This document shows positions 6,527 to 12,980 of a stretch of 15,071 bases of DNA, in pieces (the first letter of the stretch is position 1; each line of letters starts with the position of its first letter). Under the pieces are notes generated by a model. It was not told where the DNA came from. It did not search any database and saw nothing but the letters and a program-made list of their open reading frames with translations. The stretch is from Baffinella frigidus (lineage: Eukaryota; Cryptophyceae; Cryptomonadales; Baffinellaceae), in the NCBI GenBank assembly GCA_026770585.1, contig MU646339.1, positions 213,900 to 228,970 of the forward strand, read 5' to 3'. The position numbers were made by a program, and so were the translations under genes.

Positions 6527-6665
6527 GTGAAGCGGTTCTGGGACCACTCTTTTTCGAATCACGGTTGTACATTTTGAACCGTAAACCATACCCCCTAACC
6601 CCCAAACCCCAAACCCCAAACCCAACCCCGTGCAGGCTGGTGAAGCGGTCCTGGGACCACTCACG
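6527..6665 (+). repeat. GGTGAAGCGGTTC units 1 and 2 flanking a CCCCAAA array
   Basis: Unit 1 (GTGCAGACTGGTGAAGCGG from 6527) and unit 2 (GTGCAGGCTGGTGAAGCGG from 6630) both continue to CTGGGACCACTC. Between them lie GAACCGTAAACCAT and a CCCCAAA heptamer array (6591-6629; opposite strand TTTGGGG, one base from TTTAGGG). The same arrangement recurs at 7738-7870. Confidence 0.9.
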
Positions 6666-6700
6666 CGTGCGCCAAAATATCGGCACATGGTTTGTACCTG

Positions 6701-6871
6701 CCACGCAAGAGTGTAGGGCAGAGTGACCCACAGGAGAAATAGTAGAATTCTACTATTTCTAAGTTCATAAGTGGACATTCTTCCCACAGAAAAATCGATA
6801 TTTCGGAAAGTTGTTTCAAATTCCGTGTAAACTGGCTTGTTTTCCCAGGTCATCCCTACACTCTTGCGTGG
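6701..6871. mobile_element. 171-bp foldback inserted in the satellite unit
   Basis: CCACGCAAGAGTGTAGGG (6701-6718) is the exact reverse complement of 6854-6871. It splits a conserved string: copies elsewhere read GTGTACCAGAGGCGCGTCC (about 7676), while here GTTTGTACCTG precedes the element and TGAGGCGCGTCC follows it. This suggests insertion with a two-base (TG) target duplication. The element also holds a perfect 26-bp palindrome at 6735-6760. Confidence 0.75.
6735..6760. repeat. Perfect 26-bp palindrome
   Basis: AGAAATAGTAGAA is followed at once by its reverse complement, centred on an EcoRI-like GAATTC. It lies inside the 6701-6871 element and may be its internal foldback. Confidence 0.95.
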
Positions 6872-6900
6872 TGAGGCGCGTCCAAATAGGTCCGTAGTAA

Positions 6901-7188
6901 CTACACCAACATTGCCGGGGTCTTGCGTCGAGTTTCTCCCTTTGTGCAGGCTGGTGCAGCGGTTTTAGGTTGGTTCTACATACGAATGCGCCAAAACATC
7001 GGCACATGGTGTGTGCCAGAGGCGCGTCCAAACAAGTCCACTTGGGCCTAAGTGGACTTCGGGCTTCGGGTTTCGGGCGCACGCCCACGTGGGCGTGCGG
7101 GAATAGGTTGGTGAAACGGTTCTGTAACCACACTTTTTTGCAACTACACCAATGTTGCCAGGGTCGTGAGGCGCGTCCAAACACGTCC
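6901..7188 (+). repeat. Satellite units 3 and 4 with two palindromes
   Basis: Unit 3 (TGTGCAGGCTGGTGCAGCGG, from about 6943) continues to GCCAAAACATCGGCACATGG and GGCGCGTCCAAACAAGTCC. Unit 4 (GGTTGGTGAAACGGTTCTG, about 7106) follows. Between them are a hairpin AAGTCCACTT-gggcct-AAGTGGACTT (7034-7059) and a perfect 22-bp palindrome starting CGCACGCCCAC (7078-7099). ACCAA-ATTGCC-GGGTC-TG strings precede units 1 and 3 and follow unit 4. Confidence 0.85.
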
Positions 7189-7328
7189 TTATCCGGGGAA
7201 ACCTATTTTTCTTTAGTTTGATGGCAAGGAAAATTACCACACAAATGCTTTAATATTACTAATAAGAACGAATTGTGTAGTAATTTTCCTTGCCATCAAA
7301 CTAAAGAAAAATAGATTTCCCCGGATAA
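7189..7328. mobile_element. 140-bp MITE with 56-bp terminal inverted repeats
   Basis: The arms 7189-7244 and 7273-7328 are reverse complements with two mismatches; the ends read TTATCCGGGG and CCCCGGATAA. GTCC flanks it on both sides (7185-7188, 7329-7332), consistent with a four-base target duplication. Removing the element and one GTCC restores ACACGTCCACC, matching paralogous unit text at about 7700 (ATACGTCCACTC). The interior is AT-rich. A diverged relative lies at 10726-10856. Confidence 0.92.
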
Positions 7329-7332
7329 GTCC

Positions 7333-7800
7333 ACCCCTGACTGTGGCGTCCGGGATTAGGTTGGTGAAGCGGTTCCGGGACCACACGCGCGTGTGCCAGA
7401 ACATCGACACATGGTGTGTACCAGTGGCACGTCCAAATACGTCTACCTCTAACGTGGGCGTGTGGGGTTAGGTGGTGTGAAGCGGTGCTAGGGCCACACG
7501 CTCGTGTGCCGTAAAACCAACATGGCAACGTGTGCATAGTCCGACAGTCATCCAGGCGTCGCCGGTGAAGCACGTCGGTACCGTTGGCGAAGAGTGCCCC
7601 TCTGTGTCTGCTCTGTGCAGGTTGGTGGAGCGGTTCTGGAACCACACGCGCGCGTGCCAGAACATCGACGCATGGTGTGTACCAGAGGCGCGTCCGAATA
7701 CGTCCACTCAAGCCTTTAATGCGGGCATTCGGGCTTAGGTTGGTGAAGCGGTTCAGTAACCACATTTTTGTGTTTTGGTTGCAAAATTCTGAACCGTAAA
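7333..7800 (+). repeat. Satellite units 5 to 8
   Basis: Units with GGTTGGTGAAGCGGTTC-like cores begin at about 7358, 7470, 7620 and 7738. The 7358 and 7620 copies continue to ACCACACGCGCG, GCCAGAACATCGAC, ATGGTGTGTACCAG and a GTCCAAATACGTC-like stretch. The 7470 copy is decayed (GGTGGTGTGAAGCGGTGC). The long minus-strand frame at 7301-7942 is simply these repeats read through, giving recurrent VVPEPLHQP peptides. Confidence 0.9.
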
Positions 7801-7932
7801 CCATGCACCCGAAACCCGAACCCCAAACCCCAAACCCGTGCAGGCTGGTGAAGCGATTCTGGGACCACACGCGCGTGTGCCAGAACATGGACACCCTCTC
7901 CCTCGCGCAACGCCCGTCCTGGTAAAAACATC
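7786..7932 (+). repeat. Satellite unit 9 with CCCGAAA/CCCCAAA array and Z-type palindrome
   Basis: GAACCGTAAACCAT (from 7791) leads into CCCGAAA and CCCCAAA units (7807-7835) and then unit 9 (GTGCAGGCTGGTGAAGCG, from about 7838). The palindrome CACACGCGCGTGTG (7866-7879) follows, then GCCAGAACATGGACACC and CTCTCCCTCGCGCAACG. An A-rich run (AAAAAAAAA) is at about 7941. Confidence 0.88.
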
Positions 7933-8037
7933 CTTCTTCCAAAAAAAAACCTTCTTCCTATTGCCCTCAGCCTGATGCCCGTCCTAGTACCGCACCCCCA
8001 AATCCCTTGGTAGCCCTCTGTAAGGCTACCACCCGAC

Positions 8038-8327
8038 CTCTGAAACCACCTGGGTCCTAGTCTTACAAGGCACACGCGCGTGTGCCAGAACACCCTCTCC
8101 CTCGCGCAACGCAAGTCCTGGTACCCCCAAATTTGAAGTATTTTGCTCTGCCAAAGGTTGCCAGAACCCCCTAAAGTTGTGGGAATTGGAGCCGTTGGTG
8201 GTGGAATCCAAGGTCGGTTAGAGGATAGAGTGGGGTGTGGTTTTTGGGTAGAAGGCACACGCGCGTGTGCCAGAACATCGACACACTCTCCCTCGCGCAA
8301 CGTCCGTCCTGGTACCCCCAACCCCAA
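8038..8327 (+). repeat. CACACGCGCGTGTG units, period about 185
   Basis: CACACGCGCGTGTGCCAGAA occurs at 8071 and 8256, each followed by ACCCTCTCC/ACACTCTCC, CTCGCGCAACG and GTCCTGGTACCCCCAA. With 7866 this makes three copies about 185-205 bases apart. A fourth partial copy is at 8570-8597. CCTCTGAAACCACCTGG (about 8037) and CCTCTGAAACCAGCTGG (about 8442) are a further duplicated flank. Confidence 0.85.
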
Positions 8328-8388
8328 CCCCTAGACCCTAGACCCTAGACCCTAGACCCTAGACCCTAGACCCTAGACCCCTGAAACC
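8328..8388. repeat. CCCTAGA heptamer array
   Basis: About seven perfect CCCTAGA units occur, decaying into CCCTGAAACCCTAA on the right. The opposite strand reads TCTAGGG, one base from TTTAGGG. Confidence 0.95.
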
Positions 8389-8681
8389 CTAAGCCGTAAC
8401 TCCTCACTCCTAAGCCATAACCCCTGACCCCTCCGACCCGCCCTCTGAAACCAGCTGGTTAGGACCAGATTCCGCATTGCTGTGGTTGAGGTTTGGCGTA
8501 TTTTGCGCACACATCTGGTGCAAATCTCTAGAATCGACGTTAGGAGAAATTTCCGCTTGCGAGATCCTCACGCGCGTGTGCCAGAACACCCTCTCTTTGA
8601 AATTCCCTGGCACGGCCTGGCGTGCCAGGGACCTCAGCCACGCCTCACCCTGTCAGACAGGTGGCGTCTGTCTGAGGCACA
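8389..8681. other. Unassigned stretch with a partial satellite unit
   Basis: CACGCGCGTGTGCCAGAACA at about 8569-8588 is the fourth copy of the Z-type unit. A CCTGGCACG/CGTGCCAGG inverted pair lies at about 8607-8629. The frames starting at 8477 and 8482 run on into the CT/GA tracts and have no recognised domain. Confidence 0.55.
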
Positions 8682-8745
8682 CACTCTCTCTCTCCCCCTC
8701 TCTCCCTCCCTCCCTCCCTCCCTCCCTCCCTCCCTCCCTCTCTCT
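8682..8745. repeat. CT / CCCT polypyrimidine tract
   Basis: (CT)n with a run of nine or so CCCT tetramers (8704-8739). It is a pure pyrimidine strand able to form triplex (H-) DNA. It is flanked on both sides by a GGTGGCGTCTG-CGAGGC-like segment (about 8660 and 8770). Confidence 0.95.
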
Positions 8746-8768
8746 GACGCAAGGTCTCACCCTGTGAT

Positions 8769-8959
8769 CAGGTGGCGTCTGCCCGAGGCTGCGACGCCTA
8801 AGCACCGCGGCAAGCAGGTGCAGAGACCCTTGTCGATGCTCGGAGAGAGAGAGAGAGAGAGAGAGAGGGCAGGTTCAGAGCCCTTAGTTGATACCGACAG
8901 AGAGAGAGAGAGAGACGTTTATTATCACCAGCAGAGAGAGAGACACGCTTATTATGACC

Positions 8960-8998
<39 letters not shown>

Positions 8999-9000
8999 GT
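8769..9000. repeat. 75-bp spacer followed by GA arrays, copy 1
   Basis: The spacer CAGGTGGCGTCTGCCCGAGG (from 8769) continues through CGACGCCTAAGCACCGCGG and CAAGCAGGTGCAGAG to a GATGCTCG end. GA tracts follow (8839-8868, 8899-8916, 8932-8942, 8963-8997), separated by GACGTTTATTATCACCAGC-type inserts. Open frames here are Arg/Glu or Ser/Leu runs only. Confidence 0.92.
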
Positions 9001-9078
9001 TGAGTAATATCCAATATCCAAGCCTGTGTGATGGCATGCGCCCACGCACCGCGCCAAGAAGGTTCAGAGGCCTTAGGG

Positions 9079-9107
9079 GTTTACGGATTAGGGTTTAGGG
9101 TTTAGGC
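9079..9107. repeat. Short TTTAGGG telomere-type run
   Basis: GGATTAGGGTTTAGGGTTTAGG gives two to three canonical heptamers inside the GA-rich region. It is interstitial, not a chromosome end. GCCCAAG and GATG-CGTGCGCCCA phrases surround it and recur at about 9031 and 9130. Confidence 0.9.
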
Positions 9108-9160
9108 CGATACGTCCAAGCCTTGTTGATGCCGTGCGCCCAAGTTTTGTCACACACGCC

Positions 9161-9161
9161 C

Positions 9162-9192
<31 letters not shown>

Positions 9193-9201
9193 GAGAGAGA
9201 C

Positions 9202-9232
<31 letters not shown>

Positions 9233-9434
9233 CGTTTATTATCACCAGCAGAGAGAGAGAGACGTTTACTAATATCCAGGTGGCGACTGCCCGAGGCAGC
9301 GACGCCCAAGCACCGCGGCAAGCAGGTGAAGAGCTCTGTGTCCATGCTCAGAGAGAGAGATGGAGAGAGAGAGAGAGAGAGACAGAGAGAGAGAGACAGA
9401 AGGAGAGAGAGCGAGAGAGAGAGACAGAGAAAGT

Positions 9435-9476
<42 letters not shown>

Positions 9477-9503
9477 AGGAGAGAGAGAGAGAGAGAGAGA
9501 GAC
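9161..9503. repeat. GA arrays and 75-bp spacer, copy 2
   Basis: GA/CAGA tracts (9161-9232) are followed by the GACGTTTATTATCACCAGC insert, a second copy of the 75-bp spacer (9277-9350: CAGGTGGCGACTGCCCGAGG and on to ATGCTCAG), and a long GA tract with GACA interruptions (9350-9503). A partial spacer (CACCACGGCAAGCAGG) follows at 9506. Order and spacing repeat those of 8769-9000. Confidence 0.92.
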
Positions 9504-9790
9504 GCACCACGGCAAGCAGGTTCGTTGAGGAACCAAAGCAACCCCCCTGATCCTCCCGGCCTCTTCTTCCCAAGGGCATTCTCCCAAAACCTCTCCCGCA
9601 AAGGTCCAAGTTCAGAGACCTTTGGCAATGCTCACAGGGGGGGAGACCCGAGTTTTGTTATTGCCGACCGAGGCTCGTCACCTGTCCGACCGAGGCTTGT
9701 CACCTGTCCGACCGAGGCTCACAACACGCCCAAGCCTGTGTGATGGCGCCCAAGCTTTGTTGATGCGAGGACGCCCGAGCTGTGTTGACA
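9504..9790. repeat. 22-bp ACCGAGGCT tandem repeat in unassigned DNA
   Basis: Units ACCGAGGCT-GTCACCTGTC of 22 bases run at 9667-9688 and 9689-9710, with a partial unit at 9711. The rest of the stretch shows no recognisable gene. GCCCAAGC-TGTGTTGATG phrases recur (about 9731, 9749, 9773). Confidence 0.8.
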
Positions 9791-9795
9791 CCTCA

Positions 9796-9942
9796 GGGTG
9801 CATGGTTCGGGGTTCAGGGTTCAGGGTGGGTTCAGGGTGGTGGGTGGTGGGTGGTGGGTGGTGGGTGCAGGGTGCAGGGTTCAGGGTCCACGGTTCAGGG
9901 TTCAGGGTGCAGGGTGGTGGGTGGTGGGTGGTGGGATACGCG
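9796..9942. repeat. GGGTTCA and GGTGGGT G-rich array
   Basis: Mixed GGGTTCA, GGGTGCA and GGTGGGTGGTG units; the GGTGGTGG blocks recur at about 9836-9866 and 9912-9934. The tract is strongly G-rich on the given strand and could form quadruplexes. Confidence 0.92.
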
Positions 9943-9960
9943 CACCCTACCTGCTCAGAC

Positions 9961-10125
9961 ACAGCCTCGGTGGGGGTACATGGCGGCCGTGTGGGTATTG
10001 ATAGAGATGTCGTCGAGTCAGATCCTCCCATCTGCACAACGTGCATACATGTATGCAAATTGGTCCGGTTACACAGCCTCGGTGTACATGGCGGCCGTGT
10101 GGGTATTGATAGAGATGTCTCTATG
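9961..10125 (+). repeat. Direct duplication of about 50 bp
   Basis: CACAGCCTCGGTG occurs at 9961 and 10073. Both are followed by GTACATGGCGGCCGTGTGG and GTATTGATAGAGATGTC. The first has four extra bases (GGGG). Frames across it are not conserved in the intervening sequence, so a coding function is not supported. Confidence 0.9.
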
Positions 10126-10131
10126 ATAGCT

Positions 10132-10234
10132 ATCCCTTAAGTGGCGAGGCCGTCAAAGTTGACGGCCGAGAGGTCCTAGGCAGGTCCTAGGACCCTACGG
10201 TAGGGCGTATGGGCCTACTCGCCACTTAAGGGAT
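10132..10234 (+). mobile_element. 103-bp MITE family 1, copy 1
   Basis: The terminal arms ATCCCTTAAGTGGCGAG (10132-10148) and 10218-10234 are exact reverse complements. Next comes GCCGTCAAAGTTGACGGC, then GTCCTAGG repeats and the CCCTACGGTAGGG core. Two more copies of exactly 103 bases lie at 10325-10427 (opposite orientation) and 12837-12939. No open frame spans it, so it is non-autonomous. Confidence 0.92.
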
Positions 10235-10324
10235 GCACGGTGTGCAGGTGGGGCGGTCTGACTCGACGCTTTCCGACACGGGCGTGTTCTTCAACGCTTC
10301 GTAGGGAGAGGAACGTGCGTTTTT

Positions 10325-10427
10325 ATCCCTGAAGTGGCGAGTAGGCTCATTCGCCCTACGGTAGGGCCCTAGGACCTGCCTAGGACCTCTTGGCCGTCAA
10401 ATTTGACGGCCTCGCCACTTAAGGGGT
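10325..10427 (-). mobile_element. 103-bp MITE family 1, copy 2
   Basis: An inverted copy of 10132-10234 with the same parts in reverse order, including a perfect 18-bp palindrome GCCGTCAAATTTGACGGC. The pair encloses 90 bases (10235-10324), giving a composite-like inverted arrangement. Confidence 0.92.
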
Positions 10428-10532
10428 ATATGGATCGAACCCAACATGGCCACCATGTATTCCCTTCAACGAAGGCCGTGTAAGACTAGTTTAGGACCTC
10501 AACTCCAAAATAACTGAGAGAGCGCTGACAAG

Positions 10533-10653
10533 TACAGGGGTGCCTCGCTCATAAGAAAGCGCCTCCTCCTAGGACCCTGCCGTAGGGCTATGCCTAGGGC
10601 CCTATGGTGGTCCTGGGGAGGGGGCGGTTTCTTATGAGCGAGGTACCCCTGTA
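10533..10653 (+). mobile_element. 121-bp MITE family 2, copy 1
   Basis: The ends TACAGGGGTGCCTCGCTC and GAGCGAGGTACCCCTGTA extend through CATAAGAAA and TTTCTTATG as arms of about 26 bases. The interior has CCTAGGACCCTGCCGTAGG and CCTAGGGCCCTATGG, a version of the shared core. Read in frame, the arms give RGTSLIR or MSEVPLY, which will appear as false peptides. Confidence 0.92.
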
Positions 10654-10713
10654 GGGAGCGACGGGCGGGGGTGGTACTGTTCAGGCCGCGATGTATCCCT
10701 CCCGACGAGGCTG

Positions 10714-10970
10714 TACAGGGTTGCCTTAATCCGGGAACAAGTATTTTTCTTTTAAAAGCTGGCAATGAAAATTACTGCACAACGGGTCACGTCCGAAGCA
10801 ATTGTGCAGTAATTTACGTGCAGATTTTTTAAAAGAAGATACTTGTTCCCGGATAAACCTCGCTCTAAGAGACCGCCCCCCGCCCTAGGACCATCATAGG
10901 GCCCTACGCGTAGGCCTACTGTAGGGTCCTAGGGGGGGGGGGGGGTTCTTATGAGCGAGGTACCCCTGTA
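10714..10970 (+). mobile_element. MITE family 2, copy 2, split by another MITE
   Basis: TACAGGGTTGCC (10714-10725) is the start of a family 2 arm. The rest of the arm (ACCTCGCTCTAAGAGA) resumes at 10857 after the 131-bp element at 10726-10856. The right end is intact (TTCTTATGAGCGAGG to CCCCTGTA at 10970). The core reads CCTACGCGTAGGCCTACTG. A run of fourteen G is at 10932-10945. Confidence 0.88.
10726..10856. mobile_element. 131-bp MITE nested in family 2 copy
   Basis: The arms 10726-10782 and 10802-10856 are imperfect inverted repeats with ends TTAATCCGGGAACAAG and CTTGTTCCCGGATAA and inner ends TACTGCACAA/TTGTGCAGTA. Its layout matches 7189-7328 (TTATCCGGGG ends, TACCACACAA/TTGTGTAGTA inner ends), so the two are diverged members of one family. 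The flanking GCC/ACC may be a degraded target duplication. Confidence 0.88.
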
Positions 10971-11017
10971 AGGGAGCGTTATGGGGGACGAGAGGAAGAC
11001 GCTTTTTCATCTGAAAA

Positions 11018-11163
11018 GCTAACGCCAGCGAGGTACTGAGAGCCTACTACAGATTGCCTACGGTAGGAGCCCCCCTCCTACGACTTTTCAAGGCCTTTTG
11101 TTTTAAACGTCGTAGGAGGAGGGGGGGTTCCTACCGTAGGCTAAGGGGTCCGCTGGCGTTAGC
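11018..11163. mobile_element. 146-bp foldback, family 3
   Basis: GCTAACGCCAGCG (11018-11030) pairs exactly with 11151-11163. A second, inner inverted pair runs from GCCTACGGTAGG at 11056 to CCTACCGTAGGC at 11141. Its stem also contains CCCCCTCCTACGAC / GTCGTAGGAGG. The inner pair is the shared core; the outer arms are unique in this window. Confidence 0.85.
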
Positions 11164-11203
11164 GTGTGGCATTATTTTGTTCAACCAACGTGGCCTCGAT
11201 GTC

Positions 11204-11324
11204 TACAGGGGTACCTCGCTCATAAGAGAGCGCACCCCCGTAGGACCCTACAGTAGGCCTACGCCTAGGGCCCTATGGTGGTCCTGGGGGTGGGGCAGTT
11301 TCTGATGAGCGAGGTGCCCCTGTA
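11204..11324 (+). mobile_element. 121-bp MITE family 2, copy 3
   Basis: Arms TACAGGGGTACCTCGCTC and GAGCGAGGTGCCCCTGTA bound a core with GTAGGACCCTACAGTAGG and CCTAGGGCCCTATGG. It has exactly the same length as the copy at 10533. Confidence 0.93.
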
Positions 11325-11446
11325 CCCTCCCGAGGTGGCCGTGTGTGATTTCAACCGAAACGCCACGCGAAAGCACCGAATGCTAATGAGGAAGTATTTA
11401 AATAAACCAGAGAGTCCGGCGTGTCCATCTTGTAAGTGTAGAGACA

Positions 11447-11497
11447 TATGGTGGTCCTAGGGGGGTGGGCGTTTCTTGTGAGCGAGGTACCCCTGTA
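11447..11497 (+). mobile_element. MITE family 2, right-half fragment
   Basis: TATGGTGGTCCTAGGGGG through GAGCGAGGTACCCCTGTA matches the right half of family 2. The left half is missing; the 120 bases before it (11325-11446) are unrelated. Confidence 0.85.
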
Positions 11498-11737
11498 GGA
11501 CCCTGGGGCCAATCGTGCTTACTCGCGAGCAACCCCTGTAATCCGAGACGTTCCAAGAACCGAGTTTACTCTTCGTAAAGCAGGGTACCTTAGGCTGTAA
11601 CGGTGCAACAGTTGGAGCCATTTCCAGAGTTGAGTGATCTTTCTTTTCTTACGGAGACGCCAAGGCCCCCATCTCCGGGAATGGAGTCTGATAAAATTGC
11701 GTTTATCACGAATCGAAACCAACCACACGAGGTGGTC
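11498..11737. other. Unassigned stretch
   Basis: No gene is supported. A short frame beginning MQQLEPFPEL at 11603 runs into the CT tract after about 45 residues; I recognise no domain in it and give it little weight. Confidence 0.5.
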
Positions 11738-11893
11738 TCTCTCCCTCCCTCTCTCTCTCTGACGCTCTCTCTCGCGCTCTCTCTCTCGCGCGCGCGCGTG
11801 CGCTCTCTCTCTCTCCCTCCCTCCCTCTCTCTCTGACGCTCTCTCTCTCGCGCTCTCTCTCTCTCTCGCGCGCGCGCGCGCTCTCTCTCTCGG
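11738..11893. repeat. CT tract with CGCGCG blocks, duplicated
   Basis: (CT)n is interrupted by GACGCT and by alternating CG blocks at about 11788-11801 and 11868-11881. The order CCCTCTCTCTCTCTGACGCT, then CGCGCT, then the CG block occurs twice, offset by about 77 bases. The CG blocks favour Z-DNA. Confidence 0.93.
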
Positions 11894-12343
11894 TAGAGAG
11901 GCGCTAGTAGGGCATCCCGGGGCGGCCAGCCCGCTTGAGCTCCACCTGTTGAGGGTTTGGGGTTTACAGAGCGAGAGAGCGAGAGGCCAATCATCCCCGC
12001 CACCCTACACCCACCCTACGTGTTGGTTCAAGCCCTAAACCCCACCCCACGCACCCCACCCCACACAACCTACACCCTATGCCATACATCCCTCACCCTA
12101 CACCCTACAACACACACACACACCACCCTACAGCACACACCCTACGTGTAGGTTGAAACCGCAGGGTGTGGGTGGAAACCCCACCCCCCAGCAGGGGTTG
12201 CTGACGGCAGGATGTGTCTCACTCGTCCGTACGGTTGAGAACACGCGAGGCAGTCACAACCGACCGTCTGGCTTCGGCGTCCGTTCACGAGCCTGCCGGC
12301 GGGGCTGTTCCACAAACTCGAGTGACCGAAACGCATTGAGACG
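11894..12343. other. Unassigned stretch with decayed CCCTACA repeats
   Basis: From 11999 to 12150, ACCCTACA, CCCCAC and ACACAC units form a degenerate array; CCTACGTGT-GGTT occurs at about 12015 and 12142. The remainder (12160-12343) shows no gene I can name on either strand. Confidence 0.6.
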
Positions 12344-12399
12344 GCGGCCCTCGATTTGGAGAAGTTTTATCGATGAACCCTCTCCAAAATGAGGGCCGC
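12344..12399. repeat. 19-bp-arm hairpin before CT tract
   Basis: GCGGCCCTCGATTTGGAGA (12344-12362) pairs with 12381-12399 with two mismatches around an 18-base loop. GCGGCCCTCGA also occurs at about 13514 within the right-hand repeat complex. Confidence 0.75.
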
Positions 12400-12615
12400 G
12401 CGCTCTCTCTCGCTCTCTCTCTCTCTCGCTCGCTCGCTCTCTCTCTCTCGCTCTCTCGCTCTCTCGCTCTCTCTCTCGCTCTCTCTCTCGCTCTCTCTCT
12501 CGCTCTCTCTCTCTCTCTCGCTCTCTCCCTCTTTCTCTCTCGCGCGCTCTCTCTCTCGCTCTCTCGCTCTCTCTCTCGCTCTCGCTCTCGCTCTCTCTCT
12601 CTCCCTCCCTCCCTC
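12400..12615. repeat. CTCTCG / CT polypyrimidine-rich tract
   Basis: More than 200 bases of CT with regularly spaced CG, ending in CCCT tetramers. All long frames here are Ser/Leu or Arg/Glu artefacts. Confidence 0.96.
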
Positions 12616-12836
12616 GACGGAGTTGGACGCGCTCAGCATCTTGCTCTACTCAATCCGAACCCCTACGCCCTCAACCCGAACCCCCACACCCTAGAGGGGT
12701 CACTCGAGTCTAAGGCCCACAGAGACGTAGCAGCCTATGGTAGGTCCTATGGTATGCCCCTTCCTACGCACCTAGGACCCTACGGACGGTGTGGGTTGAA
12801 CCGTCCGCCGTAAACTCTTCACCCTGAGAGTAGTAT
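12616..12836. other. Core-like CCTATGGTAGG sequence and unassigned DNA
   Basis: At about 12733-12785, CCTATGGTAGGTCCTATGG and CACCTAGGACCCTACGG resemble the shared MITE core without recognisable arms, probably a decayed element. A hairpin GGACGGT/ACCGTCC lies at about 12784-12806. Confidence 0.5.
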
Positions 12837-12939
12837 ATCCCTTAAGTGGCCAGCCGGTCAAAATTGACCTGCAAGAGGTCCTAGGCAGGTCCTAGGGCCC
12901 TACCGTAGGGCGTATGATCCTACTGGGCATTTAAGGGAT
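12837..12939 (+). mobile_element. 103-bp MITE family 1, copy 3
   Basis: ATCCCTTAAGTGGCCAG through GGCATTTAAGGGAT has the same length and order as 10132-10234 (GAGGTCCTAGGCAGGTCC, then CCCTACCGTAGGG). Its arms and inner palindrome carry more changes, so it is an older or more diverged copy. The arms extend outward by GTAT/ATAC. Confidence 0.9.
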
Positions 12940-12980
12940 ATACAAGGTTGTCCACGGTGTGGACAGCTCCTCTTTGTGGT

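Noticed and set aside
7301-7942. 213-codon minus-strand frame
   Set aside because: It crosses several copies of the satellite unit and part of an inserted MITE; the recurring VVPEPLHQP peptide is the repeated DNA read through, not a conserved protein.
8482-9743. Arg/Glu and Ser/Leu-rich frames
   Set aside because: Translations of GA/CT simple repeats, open on both strands, with no unique domain.
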